From: Pigmentiphaga litoralis
GTDB taxonomy: Bacteria; Pseudomonadota; Gammaproteobacteria; Burkholderiales; Burkholderiaceae_B
Length of the DNA: 64,000 nucleotides
Assembly (NCBI RefSeq): GCF_014651835.1
Contig: NZ_BMXQ01000001.1
Location: 3,986,957-4,050,956, forward strand
Reading direction: 5' to 3'
Shown: positions 45,511 through 54,331 of the stretch, in pieces
Layout of the letters: each line of letters opens with the position of its first letter
Position numbering within the stretch: the stretch's first letter is position 1
Made by a program: the position numbers and the translations under genes
Notes under the pieces: generated by a model
Seen by the model: only the letters and a program-made list of their open reading frames with translations
What the model was told of the DNA's origin: nothing
Database searches by the model: none

Positions 45511-46542
45511 CTAATCCGCCTTGATATTGAACTCCGCCACCACCTGCCCATAGCGCTGATATTCCTCGCGGACTTCGCGCTGCGCGTCTTCGACCGTGCT
45601 GCCCAGGGTTTCCACCCCGGCCGCCCGCATCTTTTCTTTGACGTCGGGTGCGCGCATGACGGCGTTGATCTCGCGGTTCAGGCGCGCCAGCACCGGGGCG
45701 GGCGTCCTGGCTGGCGCCATCACCGGGAAGAACACGTTCAGTTCGACGCCCGGAATGCCGCTTTCGGTCAGCGTCGGCACGTTGGGCAGCAGGGCGCTGC
45801 GCGCCTTTTCGGTGACGGCGACCGCGACCAGTTGTCCGCCGTCGATGTATTGCGTGACGCCGCCCAGTGCCGAAAAGACCAGCTTGATCTGGCCCCCGAC
45901 CGTGTCCATGACGGCCGGCATCACGCCCTTGTAGGGCACGTGGGTCAGCTCGGTCTTGGTGGCTTTGGAGAAGAGCTGGCCGGCAATGTGCTGTGGCGAT
46001 CCGGACCCGGACGACGCATACGGCAGGCCGGGATTCGACTTGGCGTAGGCGGCCAGTTCGCGCGGCGTTTTGACGCCCAGCGACGGGTGGGCCAGGATGA
46101 CCAGGGGCGACGATGCGGTCTTGACGATCACGGTCAGGTCATTGACGACGTCGACGCCGCTGCCGGCGCCCTTGGGCAGCACGTGCGGCGCGCCCAGCAG
46201 CGTGCTGGGGCTGAGCAGCAGCGTGTAGCCGTCGGGCTCGGCCCGTGCAACGGAGGCCGCGCCGATCATGCCGCTGGCGCCTGGCCGGTTGGTCACGATC
46301 ACGGTTTGGCCCAGCGTGGCCGGCAGGCGTTCGGCCAGCAGCCGGGCGAGCATGTCGGTGCTGGAGCCGGGCGGGACGGGCACGATCAGGGTGATGGGCT
46401 TGGTGGGGGACCAGGCTGCGGCGTTGGCATTGGCGCCCGCAGCCGCGCCGGTTGTGGCACCGGCGGTTTGCGCGTGCGCCAGGGGAAGCAGCGCCGCGCA
46501 CAATGCCGCGGCGCTCAAGGTCTTGAACAGCGTGTGGATCAT
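45511..46542 (-). CDS. Bug-family solute receptor next to aldehyde dehydrogenase
   Basis: The 343-residue receptor has a signal peptide (MIHTLFKTLSAAALCAALLP, ending AHAQ) and then an unusual 20-residue Ala/Gly/Thr/Asn linker before the Bug core WSPTKPITLIVPVPPGSSTD. Other landmarks are DGYTLLLSPSTLLGAPHVL, YASSGSGSPQHIAGQLFS, HVPYKGVMPAVMDTVGGQ and LPNVPTLTESGIPGVE. It follows the aldehyde dehydrogenase gene on the same strand with a 137-bp gap. Probably the uptake partner for that enzyme's pathway. Confidence 0.9.
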   Translation of the reverse strand: MIHTLFKTLSAAALCAALLPLAHAQTAGATTGAAAGANANAAAWSPTKPITLIVPVPPGSSTDMLARLLAERLPATLGQTVIVTNRPGASGMIGAASVARAEPDGYTLLLSPSTLLGAPHVLPKGAGSGVDVVNDLTVIVKTASSPLVILAHPSLGVKTPRELAAYAKSNPGLPYASSGSGSPQHIAGQLFSKATKTELTHVPYKGVMPAVMDTVGGQIKLVFSALGGVTQYIDGGQLVAVAVTEKARSALLPNVPTLTESGIPGVELNVFFPVMAPARTPAPVLARLNREINAVMRAPDVKEKMRAAGVETLGSTVEDAQREVREEYQRYGQVVAEFNIKAD

Positions 46543-46679
46543 CGGTGTCTCCTCAGTGTTGTCGTGTCAGCCCGGGCGGGGGGCCTCGTGCAGCCGGGCC
46601 GATGGGGTCACTATCCGCCCCGCCTGGGTCTGGCCCGGGGCCGGCCGGAGTAGGTCACCACCCGCCCCGGCCCGCGCCG

Positions 46680-48191
46680 TCACAGCGTGATGTTGATGTT
46701 CTTGCTTTGTGTGTACGACAGCAGTTCTTCGATCGATTCGTCGCGGCCGATGCCGGACTGCTTGTAGCCGCCATACCCCGTGCCCAGGAAGTGCGGTCCG
46801 GCGTTGTTGACCCAGATGAAGCCCGACTGGATGCGGCCGGCGGCGCGATGGGCATTGGCCAGGTCGCGCGTGAAGATGGCGCCGGTCAAGCCGTATTCCA
46901 CCGCATTGACCTGCTTGAGCATCTCGTCTTCATCCGTCCATGCAATCACCGACAGCACCGGGCCAAAGATCTCTTCGCGGGCGATGCGCATGTCGGCCGT
47001 GACGCCGGTGAACACGGTCGGTTCGATGAACCAGCCCTTGCTCAGCGCCGGATCGTCAGGCGCCTTGCCGCCGCACGCCAAGGTGGCGCCTTCGGCCTTG
47101 CCGATCTCGATATACCGCATGATCTTGTCGTGCTGCGCGCGCGAGACGATGGCGCCCATGGTCGTGTCCATGTGGGTCGGGATGCCTTGGCGATAGTGGC
47201 GGATCTTTTCCAGCACCCTGGCCACGACCTCGTCATGCACCGAGGCATGCACGAACAGCCGCGACGTCGACCCGCATGACTGCCCGCTCCACGTGAAATT
47301 CATGCCGTTGACGGCGCCGGTGCTGGCGCGTTCCAGGTCTGCGTCCGGGTACACCACGCACGCATTCTTGCCCCCCAGTTCCAGGGTGATGCGCTTGAGC
47401 CGTTCCGCCCCCGCGCGCGCCACGGCCCGGCCGGTGGCCACGCTGCCGATCAGGGAGACGAACGGCACGTCCGGATGTTCCGACAGTGCCGCGCCGCACG
47501 GCGTGCCGCCACTGATCACATTCCACACCCCGGGCGGGAAGATGCCGTCCACCAGTTCCATCAGCCGGTAGGCCGACAGCGGCGCCTGCACCGGCGGCTT
47601 CATGACCACCGTGTTGCCGGCGGCCAGCGGCGCGGCGCTTTTGGCGGCAGTGAACATCAACGGGTGGTTGTAGGCCACGATGCGCCCCACGACGCCATAG
47701 GGTTCGCGCACCGACATATTGATGACGCCGTCCCCCATCGGGATCGTGTCGCCCTTGATTTCGGTCACCAGGCCGGCAAAGAAATCGAACTGCGCGGCGG
47801 CGTTGCGCACATCGCGCACCATCTCGTGCACCGGACTGCCGCAGTTGGCGGCGTCCAGCAGCGCCAGGTCCAGCGCGTTGTCCCGCAGCACGGCCGCCAC
47901 CTTGCGCAGCATGACCGCGCGGTCGGCCGGCTTGGTTCGGCTCCAGCTTTCAAACGCCGTCTTGGCCGCAGCCACGGCGGCATTGACGTCGTCCGGATTG
48001 GCATCGGCGCAGGGTCCCAGCGATTCGCCGGTGGCGGGGCTGAAGGTGTCGACATAGCCGCCCTGCGGGGCATGCCACGCGCCGCCGTAATACAGGTCGC
48101 GATGTTCAGGCAGGCGGGGGGCGGTGGCCGGCACGGGCGGCGCGCCATGCGCGGCGGCGGGGGCGGTGAGGGTATCCGGGGACAGGCTCAT
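46680..48191 (-). CDS. NAD(P)-dependent aldehyde dehydrogenase
   Basis: The 503-residue ALDH-superfamily enzyme has the cofactor region YNHPLMFTAAKSAAPLAAGN, FVSLIGSVATGRAVARAG, catalytic Glu in LELGGKNACVVYPDADL, catalytic Cys in WSGQSCGSTSRLFVH, and the closing EEIFGPVLSVIAW and GGYKQSGIGRDESIEELLSY. It has a 30-residue Ala/Pro-rich N-terminal extension before HRDLYYGGAWHAP. The family is betaine-aldehyde-dehydrogenase-like, and the substrate is unknown. LysR upstream and Bug downstream are on the same strand. Confidence 0.92.
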   Translation of the reverse strand: MSLSPDTLTAPAAAHGAPPVPATAPRLPEHRDLYYGGAWHAPQGGYVDTFSPATGESLGPCADANPDDVNAAVAAAKTAFESWSRTKPADRAVMLRKVAAVLRDNALDLALLDAANCGSPVHEMVRDVRNAAAQFDFFAGLVTEIKGDTIPMGDGVINMSVREPYGVVGRIVAYNHPLMFTAAKSAAPLAAGNTVVMKPPVQAPLSAYRLMELVDGIFPPGVWNVISGGTPCGAALSEHPDVPFVSLIGSVATGRAVARAGAERLKRITLELGGKNACVVYPDADLERASTGAVNGMNFTWSGQSCGSTSRLFVHASVHDEVVARVLEKIRHYRQGIPTHMDTTMGAIVSRAQHDKIMRYIEIGKAEGATLACGGKAPDDPALSKGWFIEPTVFTGVTADMRIAREEIFGPVLSVIAWTDEDEMLKQVNAVEYGLTGAIFTRDLANAHRAAGRIQSGFIWVNNAGPHFLGTGYGGYKQSGIGRDESIEELLSYTQSKNINITL

Positions 48192-48313
48192 GATGGCGGG
48201 GCCTCTAGGTTCTTGTGATGGCGGACATCCGGCAGAACACAGGGTCTGGCGGGAAGAAGTCGCCGGCGCGGCAATGCACCGGGAAGCGAAGCCATCTTAG
48301 GAACCGGACCCCG

Positions 48314-48326
48314 CATTGGTCCAATG
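48314..48326. promoter_or_regulatory. Candidate operator upstream of aldehyde dehydrogenase
   Basis: A perfect palindrome, CATTGG-T-CCAATG, about 125 bases upstream of the aldehyde dehydrogenase start. The ATTGG/CCAAT half-sites lie in the 187-bp gap after the LysR gene, so it is a candidate site for that regulator. Confidence 0.35.
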
Positions 48327-48366
48327 GATAGTCTGAATGTCGGAAATGGACGGGGGTGATGGGGGC

Positions 48367-48376
48367 GGGGGGGGGG
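48367..48376. repeat. Homopolymeric tract of ten G residues
   Basis: G10 lies 2 bases beyond the LysR stop codon, inside a purine-rich stretch. Such tracts are prone to slipped-strand changes, and also to sequencing error. Confidence 0.8.
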
Positions 48377-48378
48377 CG

Positions 48379-49305
48379 CTAGGGCAGCTGTTCCGCGCAG
48401 TAATGCGCCGCGAACCGCTGACGGAACCACTGGTTCCCCGGGTCGCGGTGCAGGCATTCATGCCACTGGATATTCAGGTCGATGGCCGGCAGTTCGAACG
48501 GCAACGGAACGATCCGCACCGCCGCCAGTTCCGCCATGGACGAGGCCGGGCCGTGGGGGCCGGTCAGGACCAGGTCAGACAGGGCCACGATTTGCGCCAG
48601 GCCGCTGACGAACGGTACGGCAAGCATGACGCGCCGACGGATGCCCAGGCCCGAGCATTGCGCTTCGAGCAGGGCGTCCAGCGACGCATGGATCGAGACC
48701 GACGGCCGGTAGCTGACGTGGGCGGCGGCCAGGTAGTGCTCGCGCGTCAGGGTGTCGCCGATGGTGGGGTGGTGCTGGCTGACGACGGCAACCCAGTGTT
48801 CATTGAAAAGGCTCTGGCGGTGGAAGTCGGCGCCCAGGTCGGGCAGAAAGCCGGTGGCGACGTCCAGGTCGCCGCTGGCCATGGCGACCTTGGCGTCGCG
48901 CAGCGGCAGGGCGACGTTGATCACATTCACGTCGGGGGCTTCGCGGCGCAAGGAGGCCACAAAGGCCGGCAGGTGGGCCAGCTGGGCAATGTCACTCATC
49001 AGCATGCGGAAGGTCCGCCGCGACGTGGCCGGATCGAAATGGCGGTCGCGCTCGACCACGGCGCGCAGGGCGCCCAGCGCCGCGCGAATTTCAGCTTCCA
49101 TTTCCAGCGCCAGGGCCGATGGCTGCATGCCCGCTGGCGTGCGCACGAACAGCGGATCGCCAAAGGCATCGCGCAGCCGCTGCAGCGAATTGCTGGCGGC
49201 CGATTGCGACAGCCCGACCCGTTCGCCGGCCAGTGTCACGCTGCGCGTCTGCATCAGGGCATCGAAGATCAGAAGCAGATTCAGGTCGAGCTGATTGAGG
49301 TTCAT
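48379..49305 (-). CDS. LysR-family regulator (NodD/NahR-like subgroup)
   Basis: The 308-residue protein starts at ATG 49305 (MNLNQLDLNLLLIFDALMQT) with GGAG 5 bases upstream. The LNLLLIFDALMQTRSVTLAG opening and the AASNSLQRLRDAFGDPLFVR recognition region are characteristic of the NodD/NahR/PcpR-type LysR branch. The effector domain follows from about residue 90 (RTFRMLMSDIAQLAHLPAFV). It lies upstream of the aldehyde dehydrogenase and Bug genes in the same direction. Its likely role is activation of that pathway in response to an aromatic-type effector, by analogy with the subgroup. Confidence 0.88.
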   Translation of the reverse strand: MNLNQLDLNLLLIFDALMQTRSVTLAGERVGLSQSAASNSLQRLRDAFGDPLFVRTPAGMQPSALALEMEAEIRAALGALRAVVERDRHFDPATSRRTFRMLMSDIAQLAHLPAFVASLRREAPDVNVINVALPLRDAKVAMASGDLDVATGFLPDLGADFHRQSLFNEHWVAVVSQHHPTIGDTLTREHYLAAAHVSYRPSVSIHASLDALLEAQCSGLGIRRRVMLAVPFVSGLAQIVALSDLVLTGPHGPASSMAELAAVRIVPLPFELPAIDLNIQWHECLHRDPGNQWFRQRFAAHYCAEQLP

Positions 49306-49431
49306 GCGTCTCCTGCACAGCGCCGCGCGGCGTGTATTCCGCCGCTGATGTCGTTGCCCAAGCATACAGCCCAGGCAAATCCCGGTCGTGCCAGGCAGGG
49401 CAGGCCAGAAAAATCGTGCCGATTCTGACCG

Positions 49432-49451
49432 TTTGATGACGTGTCATCAAA
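49432..49451. promoter_or_regulatory. Perfect 20-bp palindrome ahead of CYTH-CHAD gene
   Basis: TTTGATGAC (49432-49440), GT, GTCATCAAA (49443-49451): a 9-bp perfect inverted repeat with 2-bp centre. It is nested inside a weaker TGACC ... GGTCA pair (49426-49430, 49459-49463). It lies midway between the divergent LysR and CYTH-CHAD genes. The size fits a dimeric regulator such as GntR type. The binding factor is unknown. Confidence 0.6.
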
Positions 49452-49506
49452 TTTCGGGGGTCAGGACGCTACCATCGGTCAACGCTCATCAATGGCTCGC
49501 CCCTCG

Positions 49507-49536
49507 CCCGTATGCAAGAACCCCGTATGCAAGAAC
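49507..49536. repeat. Perfect 15-bp tandem duplication containing the start codon
   Basis: CCCGTATGCAAGAAC occurs twice head to tail (49507-49521 and 49522-49536), giving two in-frame ATG starts (49512, 49527) 15 bases apart. Confidence 0.95.
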
Positions 49537-51086
49537 AAGAAATCAAGCTGTCCGTCCCGGTGTCGGCCCGCAAGGCCATCGCCGCCACCCTCTCGGCGAC
49601 CGGACAGAAACGCATCCGTCTGCGTGCCATGTATTTCGATACCCCCGACCGCCAGCTTGCCCGCCAGCACGCCGCCATCCGCCTGCGGCAGGAAGGGCGC
49701 AAGTGGGTGCAGACCTTCAAGATGGCGGGCAAGGATGCCCTGACGCGGGTGGAATTGAACCACCCGCGCAACACGCCCCAGCTGGATCTGTCGGTATATG
49801 CCGGGACCCCTGCCGAAACGGTCTTTGCCCACCTGAAAGGGGAACTCGCCTTGCGGTACGAGACCGACGTCTGGCGTACGCGATGCGAGATCCGCACCCG
49901 CACCGGTACGGTTGAAGCCGCCTATGACGATGGTTTTGTGCGTGCCGGCGACCTGGAATTGCCCCTGCACGAGGTGGAATTCGAGCTGCTGTCGGGCCGG
50001 GTAGGCGCGCTGTTCACGCTGGCCAAGAAGTGGACGGTCCAGCACAAGCTGGTGCTGGACGTGCGCAGCAAGGCCGAGCGGGGTGACCGCCTGGCCAACG
50101 CCGCCGCCGCGATCGTCGCCGCGCCCGAGGCCGAGCGTGTGCAGGTTCGCCAGGACGAGATTGCCCGCTACTGGGCGCCGACCCTGGCCGACAAGGTCAC
50201 GTTGGCCCCGCGTGCGACGCCCGGGCAGGCGCTCGACATCATCACTGCCGAGTGTTTCGACCAGATCGTGCGCAACGCAGCGGCACTGTCCGGTATCGAC
50301 AGTGCGGTGGGCGCCGCCACGATCGGCGCCGAACACGTGCATCAATTGCGTGTCGGGATGCGCCGCCTGCGCTCCGCCTGGCGTCTGTTCAAGGGCTGGG
50401 CGCCCCTGCCGGACGAGGCGGCGCAGGAAGCCGCCGCGGAGTATTTTGGCCAGTTTGGCGAGGCGCGGGATGGCGACGTGCTGGGCGACACCGTGGTGCC
50501 GATCCTGACCGCCGCGGGCATGCCGCCGGTCGAATTGCCCCAGGCGGGCGATGCGCCGGACGCCGCCGTGGTGGCCGCGTCGCCCCCGTTCCAGACCTGG
50601 CTGCTGGACCTGTTGGCCTGGAACGTGGGGGTGCGGCCCGAGCCGACACCGCTGCTGGCGCCCATGACGTCGGTCGTGGCCGTGCCGCTGCAGCCGGGCA
50701 AGCTGGCCACACCCGTGGTGAAGCGGCTCAAGAAGTGGCACAAGCGCCTGGTGGAAGACGGCCGCCGTTTCCATCGCCTGGAAGACGAGGCGCGGCACGA
50801 TCTGCGCAAGCTGGCCAAACGGCTGCGTTATGGCCTGTCGTTCACCGAGTCGCTGTTCGACGCCGACCACGTCAAACCCTACCGCAAGCGCCTGTCGGTG
50901 CTGCAGGATGCCCTGGGCGAGATCAACGACCTGGTCGTGGCACGCGAAACCTACCTGACGCTGGCCGAGACGCAGCCGCCGGCATGGTTCGCCGTGGGCT
51001 GGATCGGCGCACGCCTGGAAGTGCTGTACAAGGGCGCCGAAGAGGAATTCAGGGCCCTGGACGACACCCGGCCGTTCTGGAAGTGA
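49512..51086 (+). CDS. CYTH-CHAD domain protein, inorganic triphosphatase-like (YgiF type)
   Basis: The protein is 524 residues from ATG 49512, or 519 from ATG 49527. The second start puts the CYTH signature ExExK (EQEIK) at residues 3-7, the usual place, and may be the true one. The CYTH domain (to about residue 200) forms a triphosphate tunnel with AMYFDTPDRQLARQHAAIRL, RKWVQTFKMAG and LHEVEFELLSG. The CHAD domain (about 230-520) is helical with conserved His/Arg: EHVHQLRVGMRRLRSAWRLF and DEARHDLRKLAKRLRYGLSF. CYTH members hydrolyse tripolyphosphate and CHAD domains bind polyphosphate, so a polyphosphate-linked function is likely. A shared bidirectional terminator follows. Confidence 0.92.
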   Translation: MQEPRMQEQEIKLSVPVSARKAIAATLSATGQKRIRLRAMYFDTPDRQLARQHAAIRLRQEGRKWVQTFKMAGKDALTRVELNHPRNTPQLDLSVYAGTPAETVFAHLKGELALRYETDVWRTRCEIRTRTGTVEAAYDDGFVRAGDLELPLHEVEFELLSGRVGALFTLAKKWTVQHKLVLDVRSKAERGDRLANAAAAIVAAPEAERVQVRQDEIARYWAPTLADKVTLAPRATPGQALDIITAECFDQIVRNAAALSGIDSAVGAATIGAEHVHQLRVGMRRLRSAWRLFKGWAPLPDEAAQEAAAEYFGQFGEARDGDVLGDTVVPILTAAGMPPVELPQAGDAPDAAVVAASPPFQTWLLDLLAWNVGVRPEPTPLLAPMTSVVAVPLQPGKLATPVVKRLKKWHKRLVEDGRRFHRLEDEARHDLRKLAKRLRYGLSFTESLFDADHVKPYRKRLSVLQDALGEINDLVVARETYLTLAETQPPAWFAVGWIGARLEVLYKGAEEEFRALDDTRPFWK

Positions 51087-51136
51087 TCGACCTGCAGGGG
51101 CAGCCCCGGCGGTGACCGGGTCTGCATCCCCAGTAA

Positions 51137-51171
51137 AAGAGGCGATCGGCTGACACAGCGATCGCCTTTTT
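51137..51171. terminator. Bidirectional terminator between CYTH-CHAD and gpx
   Basis: The stem GGCGATCG (51141-51148) with CGATCGCC (51159-51166) has AAAAGA on the left and five T on the right. It ends both the CYTH-CHAD gene and the convergent gsp/gpx transcript. Confidence 0.88.
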
Positions 51172-51176
51172 CACAA

Positions 51177-51662
51177 TCAGGCCGCCAGTGCCGCCTTGAT
51201 GTCCGGCTCGATCGCCTGTGGTTTGTCCGTTGGCGCATAACGCTGCAGCACCTGCCCGTCGCGCCCGACCAGAAACTTCGTAAAGTTCCACTTGATGCCT
51301 TCGGTGCCCAGCAGCCCCGGCTTGCTGGACTTGAGCCACTGGAACAGCGGGTGCGCCTTGTCACCATTCACGTCGATCTTGGCGAACACCGGAAAGTGCA
51401 CGTCATAGGTCAGCGTACAGAAGCTGCGGATCGCCTCGGAATCGCCGGGTTCCTGGTGCCCGAACTGGTCGCAGGGAAAGCCCAGCACCTCCAGCCCCTG
51501 CGCCCGGTAGTCCCGGTACAGCGCTTCGAGCCCTGCATATTGCGGCGTGAAGCCGCATTTGGACGCCACGTTCACGATCAGCAGCACCTTGCCCCGGTAG
51601 GCGTCCAGCGAGCGGGTGGCGCCGTCCAGGTCATCGGCGGAAAAGTCATAGGCGCTTGTCAT
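51177..51662 (-). CDS. Glutathione peroxidase family protein (Cys type)
   Basis: The 161-residue protein is a thiol peroxidase of the GPx fold reducing hydroperoxides, with Cys in place of selenocysteine: VNVASKCGFTPQYAGLEAL. Further signatures are LGFPCDQFGHQEPG (with the second, resolving Cys candidate) and the KWNFTKFLVGRDGQ Trp/Asn motif. There is no signal peptide. The gene begins 21 bases after the gspF stop on the same strand with GGAG upstream, so it may be transcribed as the last member of the secretion operon. Confidence 0.94.
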   Translation of the reverse strand: MTSAYDFSADDLDGATRSLDAYRGKVLLIVNVASKCGFTPQYAGLEALYRDYRAQGLEVLGFPCDQFGHQEPGDSEAIRSFCTLTYDVHFPVFAKIDVNGDKAHPLFQWLKSSKPGLLGTEGIKWNFTKFLVGRDGQVLQRYAPTDKPQAIEPDIKAALAA

Positions 51663-51683
51663 GATGCACTCCGATTGAAAACG

Positions 51684-52904
51684 TCAACGCACGAGCTGGT
51701 TGATTTCGATGATCGGCATCAGCACCGCCAGCACGATCAGCAGCACGAAACCGCCCATCAGCAGAATCATCAACGGTTCCAGCAATGCCGTCATCGCCAT
51801 GGCCTTGCGTTCCACTTCGCGCGACAGGGTCTGCGCGGCGCGTTCCAGCAATTCTGGCAAGGTGCCGGTCTTTTCACCACTGGCCGTCAGGTGGATCAGC
51901 AGCGGGGGAAAGGTCTTCTGCACCTGCAAGGCGGACGCCAGGGACACCCCTTCGCGCACCCGGGTCGTCGCATCGTCGATCGACGCCCGCAAGCGGTCAT
52001 TGCCCAGGGTCTGCCGCGACGCATCCAGTGCCCGCAGCAAAGGCACGCCGCTACCCGTCAGGATGGCCAGCGTCGACGCAAAGCGCGCCGCATCCAGCCC
52101 CAGAATGAATCGGCCGGCCACCGGCATGCGTAATAGCCGCGAATGCCAGGCCAGCCGCGCGGGCGCCGCCCGCAGCATCATGCGCCAGCCGGTAAACGCC
52201 GCCGCCAGCCCGATTGCAAGCAGCCAGCCCCAGGTGCGCACGAAGTCGCTCAGCCCCAGCATCACCCGCGTCAGCAGCGGCAATTCCTGCCGTGCCTGCG
52301 AAAAGGCGCTGACCACCTGCGGCACGACATAACCGAGCAGGAAGATGACGATGCCGACCGACACACACGTCACGACGGCAGGGTAGATGAACGCCGTCAG
52401 CACCTTGGTGCGCAAGTTGTTGCGCTCTTCGATGTAGTCGGCCAGCTTTTCCATCACCTGCGCCAGGTCGCCCGACTCTTCGCCAGCGGCGATCAGCGCC
52501 CGATAAATTTCCGGAAAGTCGCGCGGCCGGGTCGCCAGGGCGTCGGCCAGGCGGTGACCGGCGCGGATGTCGGACCGGATCGTCATCAGCACTTCACGGA
52601 TGTGCTTGCGTTCGGCCTGCTCGGCGGTCGCGGTCAGTGCCGCGTCCAACGGCAGCCGGGCCGACAGCAGACTCGCCAGTTGCCGGGTGGTCCAGGCCAG
52701 TTCCGAATCGGACATCCGGGAACCGAACAGCGGCCGCGGCGCGCCCTCGGCCGCATGTTCCTGCGCGGCCACGGAATCTACCGCCAGTGGCGTCAGCCCG
52801 CGCGCCCGCAACTGCGTGCGCGCGGCGCGGGGGCTGTCGGCGTCGATCAGGCCGCGTTCGACCTTGCCGATCGCATCCGACGCTTCGTATCGATAGGACG
52901 GCAT
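51684..52904 (-). CDS. gspF: Type II secretion inner-membrane platform protein GspF
   Basis: The 406-residue protein has the T2S_F duplication: first domain TRQLASLLSARLPLDAALTA, second domain ARFASTLAILTGSGVPLLRA, with three membrane helices (YPAVVTCVSVGIVIFLLGYV, LAIGLAAAFTGWRM, and the C-terminal LLEPLMILLMGGFVLLIVLA). It starts MPSYRYEASDAIGKVERGLI, standard for GspF. It forms the platform that couples the GspE ATPase to pseudopilus assembly. The gap to gspE is 2 bases. Confidence 0.96.
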   Translation of the reverse strand: MPSYRYEASDAIGKVERGLIDADSPRAARTQLRARGLTPLAVDSVAAQEHAAEGAPRPLFGSRMSDSELAWTTRQLASLLSARLPLDAALTATAEQAERKHIREVLMTIRSDIRAGHRLADALATRPRDFPEIYRALIAAGEESGDLAQVMEKLADYIEERNNLRTKVLTAFIYPAVVTCVSVGIVIFLLGYVVPQVVSAFSQARQELPLLTRVMLGLSDFVRTWGWLLAIGLAAAFTGWRMMLRAAPARLAWHSRLLRMPVAGRFILGLDAARFASTLAILTGSGVPLLRALDASRQTLGNDRLRASIDDATTRVREGVSLASALQVQKTFPPLLIHLTASGEKTGTLPELLERAAQTLSREVERKAMAMTALLEPLMILLMGGFVLLIVLAVLMPIIEINQLVR

Positions 52905-52906
52905 GA

Positions 52907-54331
52907 TCAGGTATCCCGCGTCACACGGATCACTTCTTCAGGCGAGGTCACGCCCGATCGGATCCAGCGTTCGCCGTCCTGCCGCATGTTCAGCATGCCC
53001 GAAGCGGCCGCGGCCTGGCGCATGTCTTCTTCGCTGGTGCCTTCATGGATCAGGCGGCGCTGCGTCTCGTCGATCGTGAACAGTTCATGGATACCGGTCC
53101 GGCCGCTGTAGCCGGTATGGCTGCAGGCCGGGCACCCCACGGGACGGTACACGGTCCGGCCATCGGGTTCGATGCTGGCTTCCTTGCATTCCTGGCACAG
53201 CCGCCGCACCAGCCGCTGCGCCACCACGCCCAGCAGGGACGACGACAGCAGGAAGGGCTCGACGCCCATGTCGCTCAGTCGCGTCACCGCCGACACCGAA
53301 TCGTTGGTGTGCAGCGTGGCCAGCACCAGGTGGCCCGTCAGCGAAGCCTGCACGGCGATCTGCGCGGTTTCCAGGTCGCGGATTTCGCCGATCATGATCA
53401 CGTCCGGGTCCTGCCGCAGGATCGCCCGCAGGGCCATCGCAAAGCTCATGTTGATCTTGGCGTTGACCTGCGTCTGGCTGATGCCGGGCAGGTCGTATTC
53501 GATCGGATCTTCCACCGTCAGGATGTTGGTGGTGCTGGAGTCCAGCCTCGCCAGCGCCGCATACAGCGTCGTCGTCTTGCCGCTACCGGTCGGGCCCGTG
53601 ACCAGCACGATGCCGTGCGGCTGGCGGATCAGGCGGTCGATCTGCTTGAGCAGGGTCGCGTCCATGCCCAGGCGCGACAGTTCCAGCCGGCCCGCTTCCT
53701 TGTCCAGCAGACGCAGCACGGCGCGTTCGCCATGGCCGGTCGGCAGGGTCGACACCCGCACGTCGATCGGCCGGCCGCCCACGCGCAGCGCAATCCGGCC
53801 GTCCTGCGGCAGGCGCTTTTCGGAAATATCCAGGTTCGCCATGATCTTGATCCGCGAGATCAGGGCGGCGTGCAGCGCCTTGCGTGGACTGACCACGTCG
53901 CGCAGGGTGCCGTCGACGCGATAGCGCACCACCGAATGCGTCTCGAATGCCTCGATGTGGATATCACTGGCGCCGTCGCGCGCGGCCTGCGTGAACAGGG
54001 CGTTGATCATGCGGATCACGGGGGCATCGTCCTGCGTTTCGAGCAGGTCTTCGATTTCCGGGATGTCCTGCATCAGCCGCGCCAGGTCGATCTCGTTTTC
54101 GGCCGCGCCCACCACCGACGCCGCATCGCCCGTATCGGCATACGACGCCGCCAGCTTCGTTTCCAGCTCGGCATCCGGGACCCGCATGATGCGCAGCGCG
54201 CCATGCCGGCGCTGCACTTCGGCAATCGCCCACGCTGGCGTGCGCGGGCTGACTGTCAGCGTCGTGCCGTCAGGCCGGATGTTCAGCAGCGCCCGTTGCG
54301 CGCGGGCCCAGGTATAGGGCAGGGGATTCAT
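52907..54331 (-). CDS. gspE: Type II secretion ATPase GspE
   Basis: The 474-residue secretion ATPase has Walker [16 protein letters not shown] (residues about 246-253), Asp box [20 protein letters not shown], Walker [21 protein letters not shown], and His box [15 protein letters not shown]. The tetracysteine zinc motif is C-x2-C-x17-C-x2-C (CQECKEAS ... [10 protein letters not shown]), with a shorter loop than the classical x29 form. The N-terminal region lacks a long N1 domain. The start overlaps the gspD stop by 4 bases. Confidence 0.96.
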   Translation of the reverse strand: MNPLPYTWARAQRALLNIRPDGTTLTVSPRTPAWAIAEVQRRHGALRIMRVPDAELETKLAASYADTGDAASVVGAAENEIDLARLMQDIPEIEDLLETQDDAPVIRMINALFTQAARDGASDIHIEAFETHSVVRYRVDGTLRDVVSPRKALHAALISRIKIMANLDISEKRLPQDGRIALRVGGRPIDVRVSTLPTGHGERAVLRLLDKEAGRLELSRLGMDATLLKQIDRLIRQPHGIVLVTGPTGSGKTTTLYAALARLDSSTTNILTVEDPIEYDLPGISQTQVNAKINMSFAMALRAILRQDPDVIMIGEIRDLETAQIAVQASLTGHLVLATLHTNDSVSAVTRLSDMGVEPFLLSSSLLGVVAQRLVRRLCQECKEASIEPDGRTVYRPVGCPACSHTGYSGRTGIHELFTIDETQRRLIHEGTSEEDMRQAAAASGMLNMRQDGERWIRSGVTSPEEVIRVTRDT

